Source: Amphiura filiformis (Eukaryota > Echinodermata > Ophiuroidea > Amphilepidida > Amphiuridae). Taken from it: 64,000 nt of DNA. Location: contig NC_092631.1 of the NCBI RefSeq assembly GCF_039555335.1, positions 3,749,501 through 3,813,500 of the forward strand. Reading direction: 5' to 3'. Below are positions 23,081-34,100 of the stretch, piece after piece. A model generated the notes under the pieces. It searched no databases. It worked only from the letters and a program-made list of their open reading frames with translations, and had not been told where the DNA came from. The translations under genes and the position numbers were made by a program. Each line of letters starts with the position of its first letter. The stretch's first letter is position 1.

Positions 23081-23370
23081 AGTCCCCACAACGGCATGCC
23101 AGCACACATGGTCCCTTCATCTCTGAACACATACAACACCCAACCACCACAGAAAACAGCCACTCACACACACACTCACATACCTAATTCACACCACACA
23201 TATCACTGGGCTCAAACAAACACCAAAAACACCTGGTACTCCCTCGTGCTCCCACTCACACATACAAATAAAGAGATCATAATAAATTATATAAATAATG
23301 ACACCTGCATATACATGTAATACATCAAAACTGTTTAAAAGCACTAAAAATGGCAAATGCAAAAGGATAA
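23081..23370. other. 3' flank of the LINE
   Basis: CA-rich stretch (CACTCACACACACACTCACA near 23160) and probable 3' UTR of the minus-strand LINE. Confidence 0.4.
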
Positions 23371-24951
23371 CTACTGATTCAATAAATTAATAAAATATGG
23401 TACTGGACTATTAGCAAACCTGGATGTTCTGACAGGAATTTTTGATATTGTACTTGAATTGCGGAGATTTCTACCATGGGCTTCAAACCTAGTGGGGGGA
23501 ATGAGATGACTAGTACGAGCATTGGTTGATAGCCCTTCAGCAAATGAATGACAGAGTAATTCTCTTCTGTTAGTTAAAAATCAAGATTGCACGAAGTAAT
23601 TGCATCATCATAAGATGTATAGTTCCAACCAAGTATTGTCCTACATGCCCGTTTTTGAATTCTTTCAATATCAGCAGATTGTTTTGATGTAATACTTGAG
23701 TGCCAAACCACAGCAGCATATTCGAGAACTGGTCTAAGGTAACTTTTAAGAACAATGGTGAGCTCATCTTGAGAGAAGCCAAATTTTTTAAAGCGCGAAG
23801 CATAAAAAGACGCCTATTGGCTCTGGTAAGCATGTCATTAACCTGGGCGTCCCATTTAAGGTCATTTTGTAACCAGAGACCGAGCACTTTCGCTTTGTCA
23901 ACATAAGGAAGAGGCTCATTACCAATTCTCAAATCTGTGTGTAGTGGCTCTGATCTACCAAAATTAACAAGAAGAGCCTGGCATTTGGATGGGTTTAATA
24001 TAAGGCAATTGTTTTTGGCCCACTCAGTAAAATCATTCAAATCATCTTGAAGACAGCCTTTAACATTACGATGACGGTTCTCACCAAAGGTCATGTCATC
24101 AACGTATTTCCAGTATTGTGATTTGGCATCTGTGGCAGCATAATTAATAACAATTTGGAATCCAATAGGACCCAGTTTTGTGCCTTGAGGAACCCCCCCC
24201 CCCCTTTGACCGTAACATACTCGGATAAAGAATCATTGAATTTCACACACTGCTGCCTGTTGTGCAAAAAATCACAAATCCATGGCACAATGGTTCTTCT
24301 CACACCAACTTCGATCATTTTCTCAATTAACAAGGTGTGATGGATAAGATCGAACGCTTTTGAGAAATCTGTCAGAACCACTGTGCCAACGTTGTGATTT
24401 TTTTCCGCACCCTGGTGGAGAAAATGCATGAGGTTAACTAAATAATGGCTGGTAGAAACTCCAGAAACATTGCCAAACTGTTTGATGTCAATAAAATTCT
24501 CAATGTCTTCCAAAATCCATTTACAGATAAAACCCTCAGCAATTTTGGAGAAAATTGAAGTGAGAGACACAGGCCTAAGTTTTTCAACATTAAGGGGGCT
24601 GGTCTTTGGAACTGGCACAATTATTGCTTTTTTCCATTGGGTGGGCACAATTCCTTCCTTGTAGGAGGAATTTAAAATATCTGTGAGTGGAATACTGAGT
24701 TCATAAGCAAATTCACGCACCAATTGAGGTTTAAAACCATCGGGGCCACCAGCTTTAGATGGATTCACTTTCTTAAGTTCAGAGTAAACATCCCATGGGT
24801 AGAGATGAGGGACTGGATTTTTTGCAGGTAAATAAGCAGGAAGCTTAGCCAGGACAAGAGGCTCAATGTGGGCTGACACACTAGCGAACATGTTGTTAAT
24901 AGTGTTAGCCTTACCTGTAGAGTCATCGTCATCTACTCCTGGGACACTCAC
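23371..24951 (-). pseudogene. LINE reverse transcriptase region
   Basis: VNPSKAGGPDGFKPQLVREF, then LRPVSLTSIFSKIAEGFI, VVLTDFSKAFDLIHHTLLI (catalytic Asp), then a G14 homopolymer at 24189-24202 (minus strand) that breaks the expected GGVPQGTKLGPIGF. In the next frame KYVDDMTFGEN supplies the YVDD catalytic pair, followed by KVLGLWLQNDLKWDAQV. A third frame holds IERIQKRACRTILG and RFANSPVPYFINLLNQ. Finger, palm and thumb parts are all present but disrupted. Confidence 0.8.
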
Positions 24952-24986
24952 TCTGAGCTCAGATTTGTTGTTATTTGTGACAATTT

Positions 24987-26030
24987 TTATCTGCTGGTGC
25001 CACTTACGGGGCTCAGTTTTTGGAGAGATCTAATTCTCTGAGCATGATATGTTAACTTAGCTTTAGTAATCTCTCTTTGAACCTTGTTACGTAATTTACG
25101 CCACTCAACAGGGTTAACCTCAAAAGCCAATTGGCGTTTCTTAATCAACTTCTTAACATATGGCGTGATCCATGGTTTATCATTATTGTGAATCTTTTTC
25201 TTTTTAATTGAAAAACACTCTTCAAAAGCAGAATCAAGCATGGCATGAAACCTATCAACTTTGCTCTGAGAACCCTCGCATTCAAGGATTTCATGCCAGT
25301 CTTGTTTCTGAATCCATGTACCAAAGCGATTAATTCCATCCTCAGTGATGGGAAGACCAACATGTATTTTAACAGAGTTATTTCTATTTGAAATCACTTT
25401 CGGATTCCATAAGACACCCTTGTGATCACTGCTCCCTATTGGAGAAATAGCAAAAGGATCACTGTACTGTTCAATGAGTTTACTGTTCGTAATCACCAGA
25501 TCTAAAATTGCATTTTCACGAGTATTGAAGTTTACAATTTGAAACAAATCATTTCCCCTCATGATGGGGTAAACTTTCATGCGGTTAAAGTCACCTGTTA
25601 TTATAATACCAATCTCGGGATATTTTGAACGTAAAAAGTCCACACTTTGTAGTAGGTGATCAGACAGTAGTTCTTGATGTGGCGAGTCAGTTGTAATATA
25701 CACAGCACACACAGCGATGGCAGAAATACCACGAGGCAGTCGTTTAGGACGCATCAGTACCCATGTACATTCCAGTTGGACAGGGACCACAATGTCAGCA
25801 ATATAAGAAGTTGGAATGTCTTGTCTGACGTAGATAGCTACACCCCCACCGCGTTTGTGTTCGCGACTCTTGGAAAATAGGGTGTAACCTCCCAAGTCCA
25901 CTTGATGATCAGGGATGGTACTCTTAAACCACGATTCACTAACCACAGCAATGTCAACATTTATTAAGTTCAAATATCACTGAGGCCTCATCAAGTTTGT
26001 TAACGAGAGACCGGGCATTTGTCATGAATA
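24987..26030 (-). pseudogene. LINE AP-type endonuclease region
   Basis: Begins MTNARSLVNKLDEASVIFEL at 26026, shifts frame near 25975, then runs 328 codons. Recognisable motifs: VVSESWF (the metal-binding Glu), RGGGVAIYVR, IIITGDFN (catalytic Asp-Asn), LDLVITN and SSDHKGVLW (catalytic Asp-His). This is the apurinic endonuclease that nicks the target for reverse transcription. The frame ends LQKLSPVSGTSR-stop, whereas LSPRKWHQQIKI in another frame is the expected continuation, so a second frameshift lies near 25010. Confidence 0.8.
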
Positions 26031-26330
26031 AAGTTGGCAACATGGTACCACATGAATTATTATGGTGGGTGGTATTGCAAGGATCAAGAGAAATGTTGGT
26101 GAGAGTTCTTGGGCGGAAGTCGCAAGAATCAGCATTAATATCATGGTTATCATTATCACTACGGTTGGTTACTATAACGGGAATATTTCTCCTTCTGTTT
26201 CTACCTCCTCGGCGTCCACGCTGGCGTTGTAAAATACCAAGGGATGTAATGTTATCAACAGTTTGTTTTGGAAGTCTGCTTTTCTTTCTAAGTGCAAGTA
26301 ACTCCTCACGGGTGTAAGAAATTACAAAGT

Positions 26331-27124
26331 CAGAACTGTTAACAGGGGCTATAATACCATAGTTTGAATCAGTATTATTCTTAAGCTGAGTGTTGTGAAG
26401 GCTACCTATATCATTCTGATGCCAGTGTTCACCGATGTCATTGTGTAAGCTTAACTGATGTGAGCCTACATGTAAACTGTTGCAAGGCTGCAGAATTTTG
26501 CACCGTAATTGATGAGAATCATGTCGAGTTTCAGCTTCAAAAGCTGGAAGATTTTAGATATATTGCACAGTCAGGTACTCACATAGTTTATTATACAGAT
26601 CAACTTGATTGATGTAAACAAGGCTGGTAAACAAGACAAACGAAAATAAACGAGGAAAAACGGAGAACAAAATCATGTTGCTGGCATCAGCTGAGGTGCG
26701 CCAAATGTCGTATTACGTAATATTTGTGTATTTTGTATCGTAAACGGTAATTTACGGGTAGGTCTTAAATGTAAGTTATAGTATTAAATCCCCAACATAT
26801 GTGACAAAAGAAAGAATAAAAGGAAACAACGATATTAGTATTACGCATGGTGTTTTATATATACAACTTAAAATCCCGCTGAAGCAGTTTATTTGTATAG
26901 TACAAGAGCATTTTATTACATAGTGTAAAACATACATTACAAACATTACTAGTATAAGGTACGACATAATTATATAGACTTTGAAACAAGTATGATATTG
27001 TGTTAAGCATGTGATATAAGTCACAGCAACACTATTGGAGTTTCTAAATTGATTTATCCAAAAGTCAGTATTATTTAACAGTTCATTACTGCAAAGAACT
27101 TTCCGTTTATTTACTAGTCATTCG
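26331..27124. other. Non-coding stretch
   Basis: May hold the LINE 5' region (26331-26690). The rest is AT-rich with no recognised element. Confidence 0.4.
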
Positions 27125-27138
27125 CTGAGCTGAGTTAA

Positions 27139-27873
27139 TCACGATTCATTTTCTTCGGACGATTCTTCATCATCTTCCTCCTCATCTGCTTGAAACAGCG
27201 CGTTAAAACTAGCTTCATGTTTATTTATAATTCGATTCGATTGATTGCTTTTTAGGGCCATGCCTTTCTCGATTTTCTCCTCTATGTCCCACAAAATGTC
27301 TTGGTACGCCTCGTCGTCTTTCAAATGCATATAAATTGACAGAAAGTCTTTGAACCTGGCAAAGAAGTTCCGTTTGACAGCCCACTGTGTTTTCATGTTG
27401 GCCTTTTCTGTAGCTTGATCTTCACTCACCCCTTCACTTGTGTATTTGTCATTCTTCATACTCCACAAATCTCCAGTCGTTTCTTTAGCTTCTGCTAGCC
27501 AGTCTTGATAGGCTGAATTATATTCCAAGTCAGAACTTGATTCCACTTCCTCATCATTGTCGTCCGCTGACTCATTATCTTCAGATTCTGATTGTAAGTC
27601 ATCCTCTTCTGAACTTTCATCCGAGTCATCAGGGGACATACATCTGCTCATTTTTGCACATGTTGACACATTCTTACACTTTCCTGCACATTGTTGCACA
27701 TTCCTACACATTTTTCTTTTGCACATTCCTGCACATTTTCTGCACATTCCTACACATTTTCTGCACATTATTTGCACTTTCTTGCACATTCCTGTGCACG
27801 TTGTCTGTACATTTTCTGCACATACTTGCACTTTCTTGCACATATCTGCACCTTCTTGCACATTTCTGCACAT
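27139..27873 (-). CDS. Unrecognised acidic protein, left copy of an inverted pair
   Basis: Up to 244 codons. The first ~80 residues are a repeat of MCRNVQ/MCKKVQ-type units from a minisatellite. Then come MSRCMSPDDSDESSEEDDLQ and more Asp/Glu/Ser runs, a conserved-looking core AYQDWLAEAKETTGDLWSMK, NMKTQWAVKRNFFARFKDFL, SIYMHLKDDEAYQDILWDIE, and an acidic tail. The true start is uncertain; MSRCMSPDD or an earlier Met is possible. No signal peptide or membrane segment. A nearly identical copy runs the other way at 28521-29481, which shows the unit is a repeat, but the reading frame here is intact. I do not recognise the family. It could be a transposon or viral accessory protein or a host gene. 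Confidence 0.45.
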   Translation of the reverse strand: MCRNVQEGADMCKKVQVCAENVQTTCTGMCKKVQIMCRKCVGMCRKCAGMCKRKMCRNVQQCAGKCKNVSTCAKMSRCMSPDDSDESSEEDDLQSESEDNESADDNDEEVESSSDLEYNSAYQDWLAEAKETTGDLWSMKNDKYTSEGVSEDQATEKANMKTQWAVKRNFFARFKDFLSIYMHLKDDEAYQDILWDIEEKIEKGMALKSNQSNRIINKHEASFNALFQADEEEDDEESSEENES

Positions 27874-27890
27874 TCCTGGACATCCCTAAA
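27655..27890 (-). repeat. Minisatellite of TGCACATTCCTGCACATTT units
   Basis: About 12-15-bp units on the minus strand (ATGTGCAGGAATGTGC) encode the Cys/Met/Val-rich N-terminus of the left ORF. The right copy holds a shorter version (28516-28600), so unit number varies between arms. Confidence 0.8.
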
Positions 27891-28364
27891 CATTAATGAC
27901 TCTACTGTCGGATGAGTCAAAGCCCCCCCGCCACAATTTTTTACCCAGGTGTACAACCCAGAGGTTGTATTTTAAGATACTAGTAACTCAAACTTTATTT
28001 TGAAATAAATCACATCAGGTTTTTTCTTTGCTGGTGTTGTGAATGGTAAAAGAAATCACCCTCCAGTCCCAATTCTAAATTTTGTTCACTAGGCCTACAT
28101 GTCATAACTTGTCAGGTATGACGTAACAAACTTCTCTAAATGAGTAACACTTTTAAGTATATACATGTACAGTAAAGCAGAAAGCCACTGCTTGGCATGA
28201 AATAAATAAATAAGTTTTATACTTATGACGAAAACGAAACTATTATATTCTTGTACTTGTCTACTTGTCTACTTTGCATTTTATTTTAAATCTAGCTATA
28301 ACATACATATAGAGTTACAAAAGGTTGTTTAAGAAATTTTAAAATACTTTCATCTTTGCAAGAC
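27891..28364. other. Loop between the inverted ORF copies
   Basis: Single-copy within the window. C-run at 27925, AT-rich; no gene recognised except the short frame that follows at 28365. Confidence 0.4.
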
Positions 28365-28502
28365 ATGTTTACGAATGACTATACTTTGAACGACATTTTA
28401 GTCAATAACTACATCAGCGAAAGATTTAACCTCGACAACATCGCTGATAAGGATTTTATCGAACGACAGATTGCTCGTGCTCTTCAAACAATGTTAAGCT
28501 AG
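28365..28502 (+). CDS. Short ORF, 45 codons, unrecognised
   Basis: MFTNDYTLNDILVNNYISER then FNLDNIADKDFIERQIARAL QTMLS-stop. The balanced, non-repetitive composition with an amphipathic C-terminal helix is unlike neighbouring non-coding DNA. It ends 13 bp before the right inverted arm and points towards the acidic ORF, so it could be a first exon or a companion gene. Evidence for expression is absent. Confidence 0.25.
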   Translation: MFTNDYTLNDILVNNYISERFNLDNIADKDFIERQIARALQTMLS

Positions 28503-28748
28503 TCGTAATATTTTGCAGGAATGTGCAAAAGAACAATGTGTAGGAATGTGCAACACTGTGCAGGAAAGTGCAAGAATGTGTCAACATGTGCAAAAATGAG
28601 CAGATGTATGTCCCCTGATGACTCGGATGAAAGTTCAGAAGAGGATGATTTACAATCAGAATCTGAAGATAATGAGTCAGCGGACGACGATGATGAGGAA
28701 GTGGAATCAAGTTCCGACTTGGAAGATAATTCAGCCTATCAAGACTGC

Positions 28749-29010
28749 TAATTTGTCTCGTTGTAACCCGTACGAAACTCGGGGAGCTGATCCTGGTTGC
28801 GATGGTTATTTGTGGTATGTCTAGGGTGTGCGCTCTTGAAGCAGCAAAGTCCCTGATTTGCTGTTTAATGGTTTATGGAATGATGTGGGGCCATAGTGGT
28901 CAGCGACAACCTGTAAAGTGTGCTGAGGCTTGTGGATCAACGTCTAGGCGTTGTGCCTGTGCGTAGCGCACTATAAATCACTGCGCTTTTTTTTTTTTTT
29001 TTTTTTTTTT
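28749..29010 (+). mobile_element. SINE-like insertion with T-run tail
   Basis: Splits the right ORF copy exactly where the left copy is continuous (CAAGACTGGCTAGCAGAAGC). It ends GCGTAGCGCACTATAAATCA followed by a run of about 25 T. Length and tail fit a SINE; no clear tRNA or 5S head was found and the target duplication is short or absent. Confidence 0.55.
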
Positions 29011-29173
29011 AGTAGAAGCTAAAGAAACGACTGGAGATTTGTGGAGTATGAAGTATGACAAATACACAAGTGAAGGGATGAGTGAAGATCAAGCTACCGA
29101 AAAGGCCAACATGAAAACACAGTGGGCTGTCAAACGGAACTTCTTTGCCAGGTTCAAAGACTTTCTGTCAATT

Positions 29174-29400
29174 TATATGCATTTGAAAGACGACGAGGCG
29201 TACCAAGACATTTTGTGGGACATAGAGGAGAAAATCGAGAAAGGCATAGCCCTAAAAAGCAATCAATCGAATCGAATTATAAATAAATATTTATGCATTT
29301 GAAAGACGACGAGGCGTACCAAGATATTTTGTGAGACATAGAGGAGAAAATCGAGAAAGGCATGGCCCTAAATAAAGCAATCAATCGAATTATAAATAAA
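29174..29400 (+). repeat. Tandem duplication (~118 bp) in the right ORF copy
   Basis: TATGCATTTGAAAGACGACG recurs at 29176 and 29292, each followed by the same coding segment up to ATAAATAAA. The left copy has it once. Confidence 0.85.
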
Positions 29401-29494
29401 CATGAAGCTAATTTTAACGCGCTGTTTCAAGCAGATGAAGAGGAATATGATGAAGAATCGTCCGAAGAAAATGAATCGTGATTAACTCAGCTCA

Positions 29495-30110
29495 GCTCTA
29501 TTGAAATCGAACTGACGTCAAAAAATGTCAAAAATCGCACAAAAAGTTTAAAATCGTGGACCATCGTTTAAAAATCGTAACCCATCGCAGACCACCATTT
29601 TAATGCCGCAGGCACTCGCAAAGGACCCGCCATCAACAGTCAACATCCGTCACCCTCCGGACAAAATTCGCAAGTCACTGTCGCACCAAGATCGTTACAA
29701 TTTCGTTACTTGTCACAATGTGTCGTCAAGGTTCGAGATGTGACGTCACTTGCCGTTGTTTTTTCGTCAATGGTCGTTGACAACGACTAACAACGAAATT
29801 GTGACGACCTCAAAACGACTAAAGACGGCTTCGCACGGTATGGAAACGTCAAAGAAATGAGGGTTGCGGTCTCCAGCGAAATCTGAACGGAATCACAACT
29901 ACTTCTTTTGCCGTCACAAAATTTTCAACATGTTGAAAATTTGCCGACGGACGCGACGAATAATTTCGGCCGTCTGCGGTCGCTAACGGATTCGTCAGCG
30001 ACAACAAACGGCAACACACGATGAGTGACGGTATATTCAAAATTGCAATTCGCAGCTTAACGTCGCTTGCCGTTCACCCCTATTCGTCATAGTGTGACCG
30101 GGCCTTAAGG
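29495..30110. other. CGTC-rich segment ending in a transposon-like terminus
   Basis: Many GACG/CGTC words and CpG-rich sequence unlike the AT-rich surroundings. The right end reads CATAGTGTGACCGGGCCTTAA, a common DNA-transposon terminus style with TTAA. The left end was not identified. Confidence 0.35.
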
Positions 30111-30235
30111 GATTGAATGGCCAATCAGAATGAAATAGCAATCAAATTGCAGTGACCATTTCTTTTGTAACCACATGCCAGTCATCTAATGCTTATCAGA
30201 CCATGCAAAGCTGCAAAAAGCTCGATATACCATCC

Positions 30236-32310
30236 CTCGTTTTATCTTTTCTGTTTCGGTTTCGGTTTCCGGTTTCGGTTTTGGATCTCATTGTTATTTT
30301 GAAGTGTTAGCATGGTACGTGTGAACAATCCTTTTATTCTAGTCTTTTGTTGACTACAGAAAAGTTGAACGAAGATAACTTCTGTTTCGGTTTCGGGAGT
30401 TATGTTAATTTCTGACATGAAAAAAGTGAGATGAGAGGGTTGATGCTAATCTAGACAAAAGAAGTGTCTAAATTTTACGGTCGTAAATTCGCGATAAATT
30501 GTACGGCTTCAATTGACTTGCGTTGGGTGTATAGGTACTGCAGCCTAAGCGGGAATAGATTGTGAAAATAGCCCAACGTAGAAATATACATTAACACGAT
30601 TAATATAAATTAATCAATAGTAATCAGTGTTGCCAAGAATTACGTATACTTGCAATCTATTGTTCGTGCAATCGCGCAAAAATCGGTCATATTATGATTA
30701 TGTAGCGATTAAACGGGGAATTATTTTCGTCCCAAATACACCTTAAAACTTGATAATATGCAACACCAGAGAAGTGCGTTGAAGTGAAACTAATAGGATT
30801 TCTTTCATTGGAATTGGTAATCTGATAATTGCTTCAGGCAAAATTGCCAGACTCAAATCTATTTTAAATGTATATTATTTGAGAGAGTGGGGATGATGAG
30901 ACGAGGAGATGATCTGGTGGAGGGAGGAGAGGAGAGGAAGGAGAGGAGATCGAGAGAAGAGAGGGGGCGAGCAGAGCAGGGAGGAGTTTATTCCGCATAC
31001 TGCAGTTACTGTCCGTTTTCCTATACACAATACACAGTGCTCTTTCCCATTGACGCGTGACCTTTACAAATAGCCCTACGTTAACAGTATGGGGATATGA
31101 CTAGTTAACGTCGCTGTGTGAAAATAACCGGCCAATATTAAAAGTACTCTTCTAAAGTTCTAGAAAATATAGTTTTTAACATGTCCTAAATTTTTAGCTA
31201 ATTTAGATGTTTGGAAATATTCGTACTTTGGTGTTTTAGTTAATGTTATAGGTAATAGTACATTGCCTAGTTAACGTCGCTGTGTGAAAAATAACCGGCC
31301 AATATTAAAAGTACTCTTCTAAAATTCTAGACAATATAGTTTTGTAACATGTCCTAAATTTTAGCAAATTTAGATGTTTGGAAATACTCGTACTTTGGTG
31401 TTTTAGGAAGGATATGTAAACGACAGATAACACCAAAAATATGAAGAAATTATTTCTAAACCGTGTTAAGTCAAAAATCATTATGTTGCTCATTTTCAAG
31501 AATGCTGGTTTACAAAAAGCACGACATTGTCTGATTTCGTGAACAAAGCCACACATAACATTGTTTCCTTTCGTTTCCTTTATAATCGGTTACCCAACTG
31601 AAGCTATGAATACCAGCTTTATTGCGATATCGCACATGAAAACAGTCACTTGTGCACAACCAGAGAAGATCCGATTTAATCAGTTGAGCTGTTTCAATGA
31701 GTGTTATCTTGGTTTAATAGCTTTTAATGGGGTTAAGTCCTGCAAAGGTCGAGATGAATTCTACTGTAGACATGACTGCATCATGGTTTATTTAGATTTT
31801 TCCACGTTGATCATAGGCCTACTGCTAAAACAGAGAGGGGGAGAAGGGTAAAGGAAATACAACATCCAATATAATTCAGATATCCACATAATTCAAAAGA
31901 TGGCATAGGTGAGAGTTGGGGAGGGGTAGAGACAAACAGACTAGAAAGAGAAGAAAGCGAGAGGAGAAGAGGCAGGGGTCCTTTTTTTAAATGTCATAGT
32001 AATATGGACCATAATGACACCAAATTTGCGTTCGGACCTGATGTAGGCCTATCCTGCCTAGTTAAATGACTGACATGAGTAAGATTGCCCACTTGAGACG
32101 CCAGTGTTGCATATAATTGACTTATCCAACCTTTATCATGTTTATTGACAGACATAAGTGTGATTGACAGCACCTATTATTACCTCTTCAAACTGAGAAG
32201 CATGATGCCCCAAACGTAACAATGAAGTCAACTTACACACCATCCTACTTAATCCCTTGCGTTTTCGTTTCTGAACAATAGACCTCCCGAAACAGAAACG
32301 ATGAAACGAG
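30236..32310 (+). mobile_element. F-family element, copy C (2.07 kb)
   Basis: Starts CTCGTTTTATCTTTTCTG and ends CAGAAACGATGAAACGAG, its near inverse. Relative to copy A it carries extra sequence at about 31003-31795. Otherwise colinear with copies A and B. Confidence 0.75.
31091..31432. repeat. Tandem duplication (~170 bp) inside copy C
   Basis: CTAGTTAACGTCGCTGTGTG recurs at 31100 and 31268, and both copies continue to TCGTACTTTGGTGTTTTAG. Confidence 0.85.
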
Positions 32311-32317
32311 CCCATGG

Positions 32318-33587
32318 CTCGTTTTATCTTTTCTGTTTCGGGAGCTCTATTGTTCAGAAACGAAAACGCAAGGGATTGTGTGAATTGATCTGTTCCTTGA
32401 ATTCATTGTTAAGTTTGAAGTACCAATCAGCTTATTTCAATAGAGGTAGATACCTGTTGTTAATAAACAAGGATGGATAAGACGAGATTATGGGACACCC
32501 ACTGTGTGAGGAAAACCGGTGTATTTAGTGGTCTAGCGCCCCTTTCGCTTGAATGTCCTCTAATACCGATAGGCCTTTGATGTTGGTAAACTTTGGGCTT
32601 TCTTAATTCATCTTTTTGTTGCTAATTTTACCCTGCTATGCAGTTGGAAAACTTTAGCAGTTTGCCTATCATCAACATGGACAATTTTAAATAAACTGAA
32701 TAAACTCATCACTCCTCTACTCGCCCTCCTCTCCTCTCCTCTCCTCTCTCTCCTCTCCTCTCCTCTCCTCTCCTCTCCTCCTCTCCTCTCCTCTCCTCTC
32801 CTCCTCTCCTCCCTCTCCTCCCTCTCCTCTCCTCTCCTCTCCTCTCCTCCCCTCCACCTCTCCACCCGATCATCTCCTCGTCTCATCCCCATCCCCACTC
32901 TCTCATTTCCCCTTACTTCCCCCAATTTGCCATCTTTAACATGTTTAACCTGGTCAATAAATGAAAAATAATATACATTTAAAATAGATTTGAGTCAGGC
33001 AATTTTGCCTGAAGCAATTATCAGATTACCAATTCCAATGAAAGAAATCCAATTAGTTTCACTTCAACGCACTTCTTTGGTGTTGCATATTACCAAATTT
33101 TAAGGTGTATTTGGGACGAAAATAATTCCCCGTTTCATCTCTACATAATTATATGACCGATTTTTGTCGCGATTGCGCGAACAGTAAGCCCCCTCTTCCT
33201 AATTCTTGGCAACACTGATTACTAGCGATTAATGTATATTTCTACGCTGGGCTATTTTCACGAGCCACTCCCGCCTAGGCTGAAGTACCTATACACCCAA
33301 CGCAAGTCAACTGAAGCCGTACAATTTATCGCGAATTTACGACCGTAAAATTTAGACACTTCTTTTGTCTAGATTAGCATCACCCCTCTCATCTCACGTT
33401 TTTCATGTCAGAAATTAACATAACTCCCGAAACCGAAACAGAAGTTATCTTCGTTCAACTTTTCTGTAGTCAACAAAAGACTAGAATAAAAGGATTGTTC
33501 ACACGTACCATGCTAACACTTCAAAATAACAATGAGATCCGAAACCGAAAACTGAAACCGAAACCGAAACAGAAAAGATAAAACGAG
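32318..33587 (-). mobile_element. F-family element, copy D, inverted
   Basis: Lies tail to tail with copy C, 7 bp apart. Ends CTCGTTTTATCTTTTCTG and CAGAAAAGATAAAACGAG are exact inverses. Contains a (CTCCT)n tract at 32710-32870. Together C and D form a ~3.3-kb inverted pair. Confidence 0.75.
32710..32870. repeat. (CTCCT)n tract
   Basis: Long pyrimidine repeat of CTCCT/CTCTC units, the complement of the GGAGA tracts in copies A-C. The Arg/Glu-rich minus-strand frame is compositional. Confidence 0.85.
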
Positions 33588-33599
33588 GGCATGTATACT

Positions 33600-33765
33600 G
33601 CAGGCCCTATGGGTTGCATTGTGGGAAGAAATTTCGGCACAAATTGACATCCGGTAGAGAAACCCTAAATCCACGTATTGTTCACGTACGAAAACCCTAG
33701 TCCTGCGCAATGGGCCCATCCCCCACACCCCACCCACCACACCCACATTCGTCAGTCAGTGGGTA
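33600..33765 (-). repeat. Dispersed repeat E, copy 2
   Basis: Inverse of 5150-5345: TTGCATTGTGGGAAGAAATT, GGTAGAGAAACCCTAAATCC, AAACCCTAGTCCTGCGCAAT. Confidence 0.65.
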
Positions 33766-34100
33766 CAAAACTGCAAATACAACCAGTCGGGGGAAATGAT
33801 AGAGCTACCAACAATCGAAGCGAGCAGACATTTTTAACAGTCGGTAGAACCCGCGCCGTAAAGTTCCACCTCCCTACTTTTGTGCACACCACTGGAAAAA
33901 TCGTCAAAAAGAAGAATAGCAACGTGCTGTAACCATGGTAACAAAGAAAATCATTTGAGCGAAAATCGCAACCAAGAACCGAAAATCGTAGCGGAGAACC
34001 AAAATTACAAAGCATATTAATAATCTACCGACCGATCTTAAAAAAAAAAAACCAATGTATGGTCATAGGCCTACTGACCTGAAGAACTTTCTTTTTTCAG

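Larger units (their letters stand above)
23371..26330 (-). mobile_element. CR1/Jockey-type non-LTR retrotransposon, frameshifted
   Basis: In minus-strand order: a basic region (ITSLGILQRQRGRRGGRNRR), an AP-endonuclease, a reverse transcriptase and a C-terminal region ending FINLLNQ-stop at 23371. All are in one orientation but broken into at least five frames. The element lies in intron 2 of the TIR gene, antisense to it. The 5' limit is uncertain, and no target duplication was identified. Confidence 0.8.
28521..29481 (+). pseudogene. Disrupted right copy of the acidic-protein ORF
   Basis: Starts MCKRTMCRNVQHCAGKCKNV and follows the left copy through DDSDESSEEDDLQSESEDNE to NSAYQDC-stop, where a ~260-bp insertion interrupts it. 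It resumes at LWSMKYDKYTSEGMSEDQAT, is disturbed again by a ~118-bp tandem duplication, and ends with the same acidic tail and TGA near 29481. Only a few codons differ from the left copy where they overlap (D/N, M/V, I/M), so the duplication is young. Confidence 0.7.
4993..34100 (+). other. 29.1-kb intron 2 of the TIR gene, filled with transposons
   Basis: Runs from the GTGTGA donor at 4993 to the CTTTTTTCAG acceptor at 34091-34100. Nearly all recognisable content is mobile DNA: three nested Myb-domain elements, five CTCGTTTTATC-ended elements, a TU-like foldback, a LINE and an inverted ORF pair. All lie within one intron if the exon model is right. Nothing on the plus strand inside it looks like a further TIR exon. 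Confidence 0.7.

Noticed and set aside
27537-27915. Plus-strand frames with many HTFLHI/CTFLHI repeats
   Set aside because: Antisense reading of the minisatellite and the minus-strand acidic ORF.
33678-34015. 84- and 87-codon frames just before the third TIR exon
   Set aside because: They overlap each other on opposite strands and include dispersed repeat E; no motif and no suitable splice junction.
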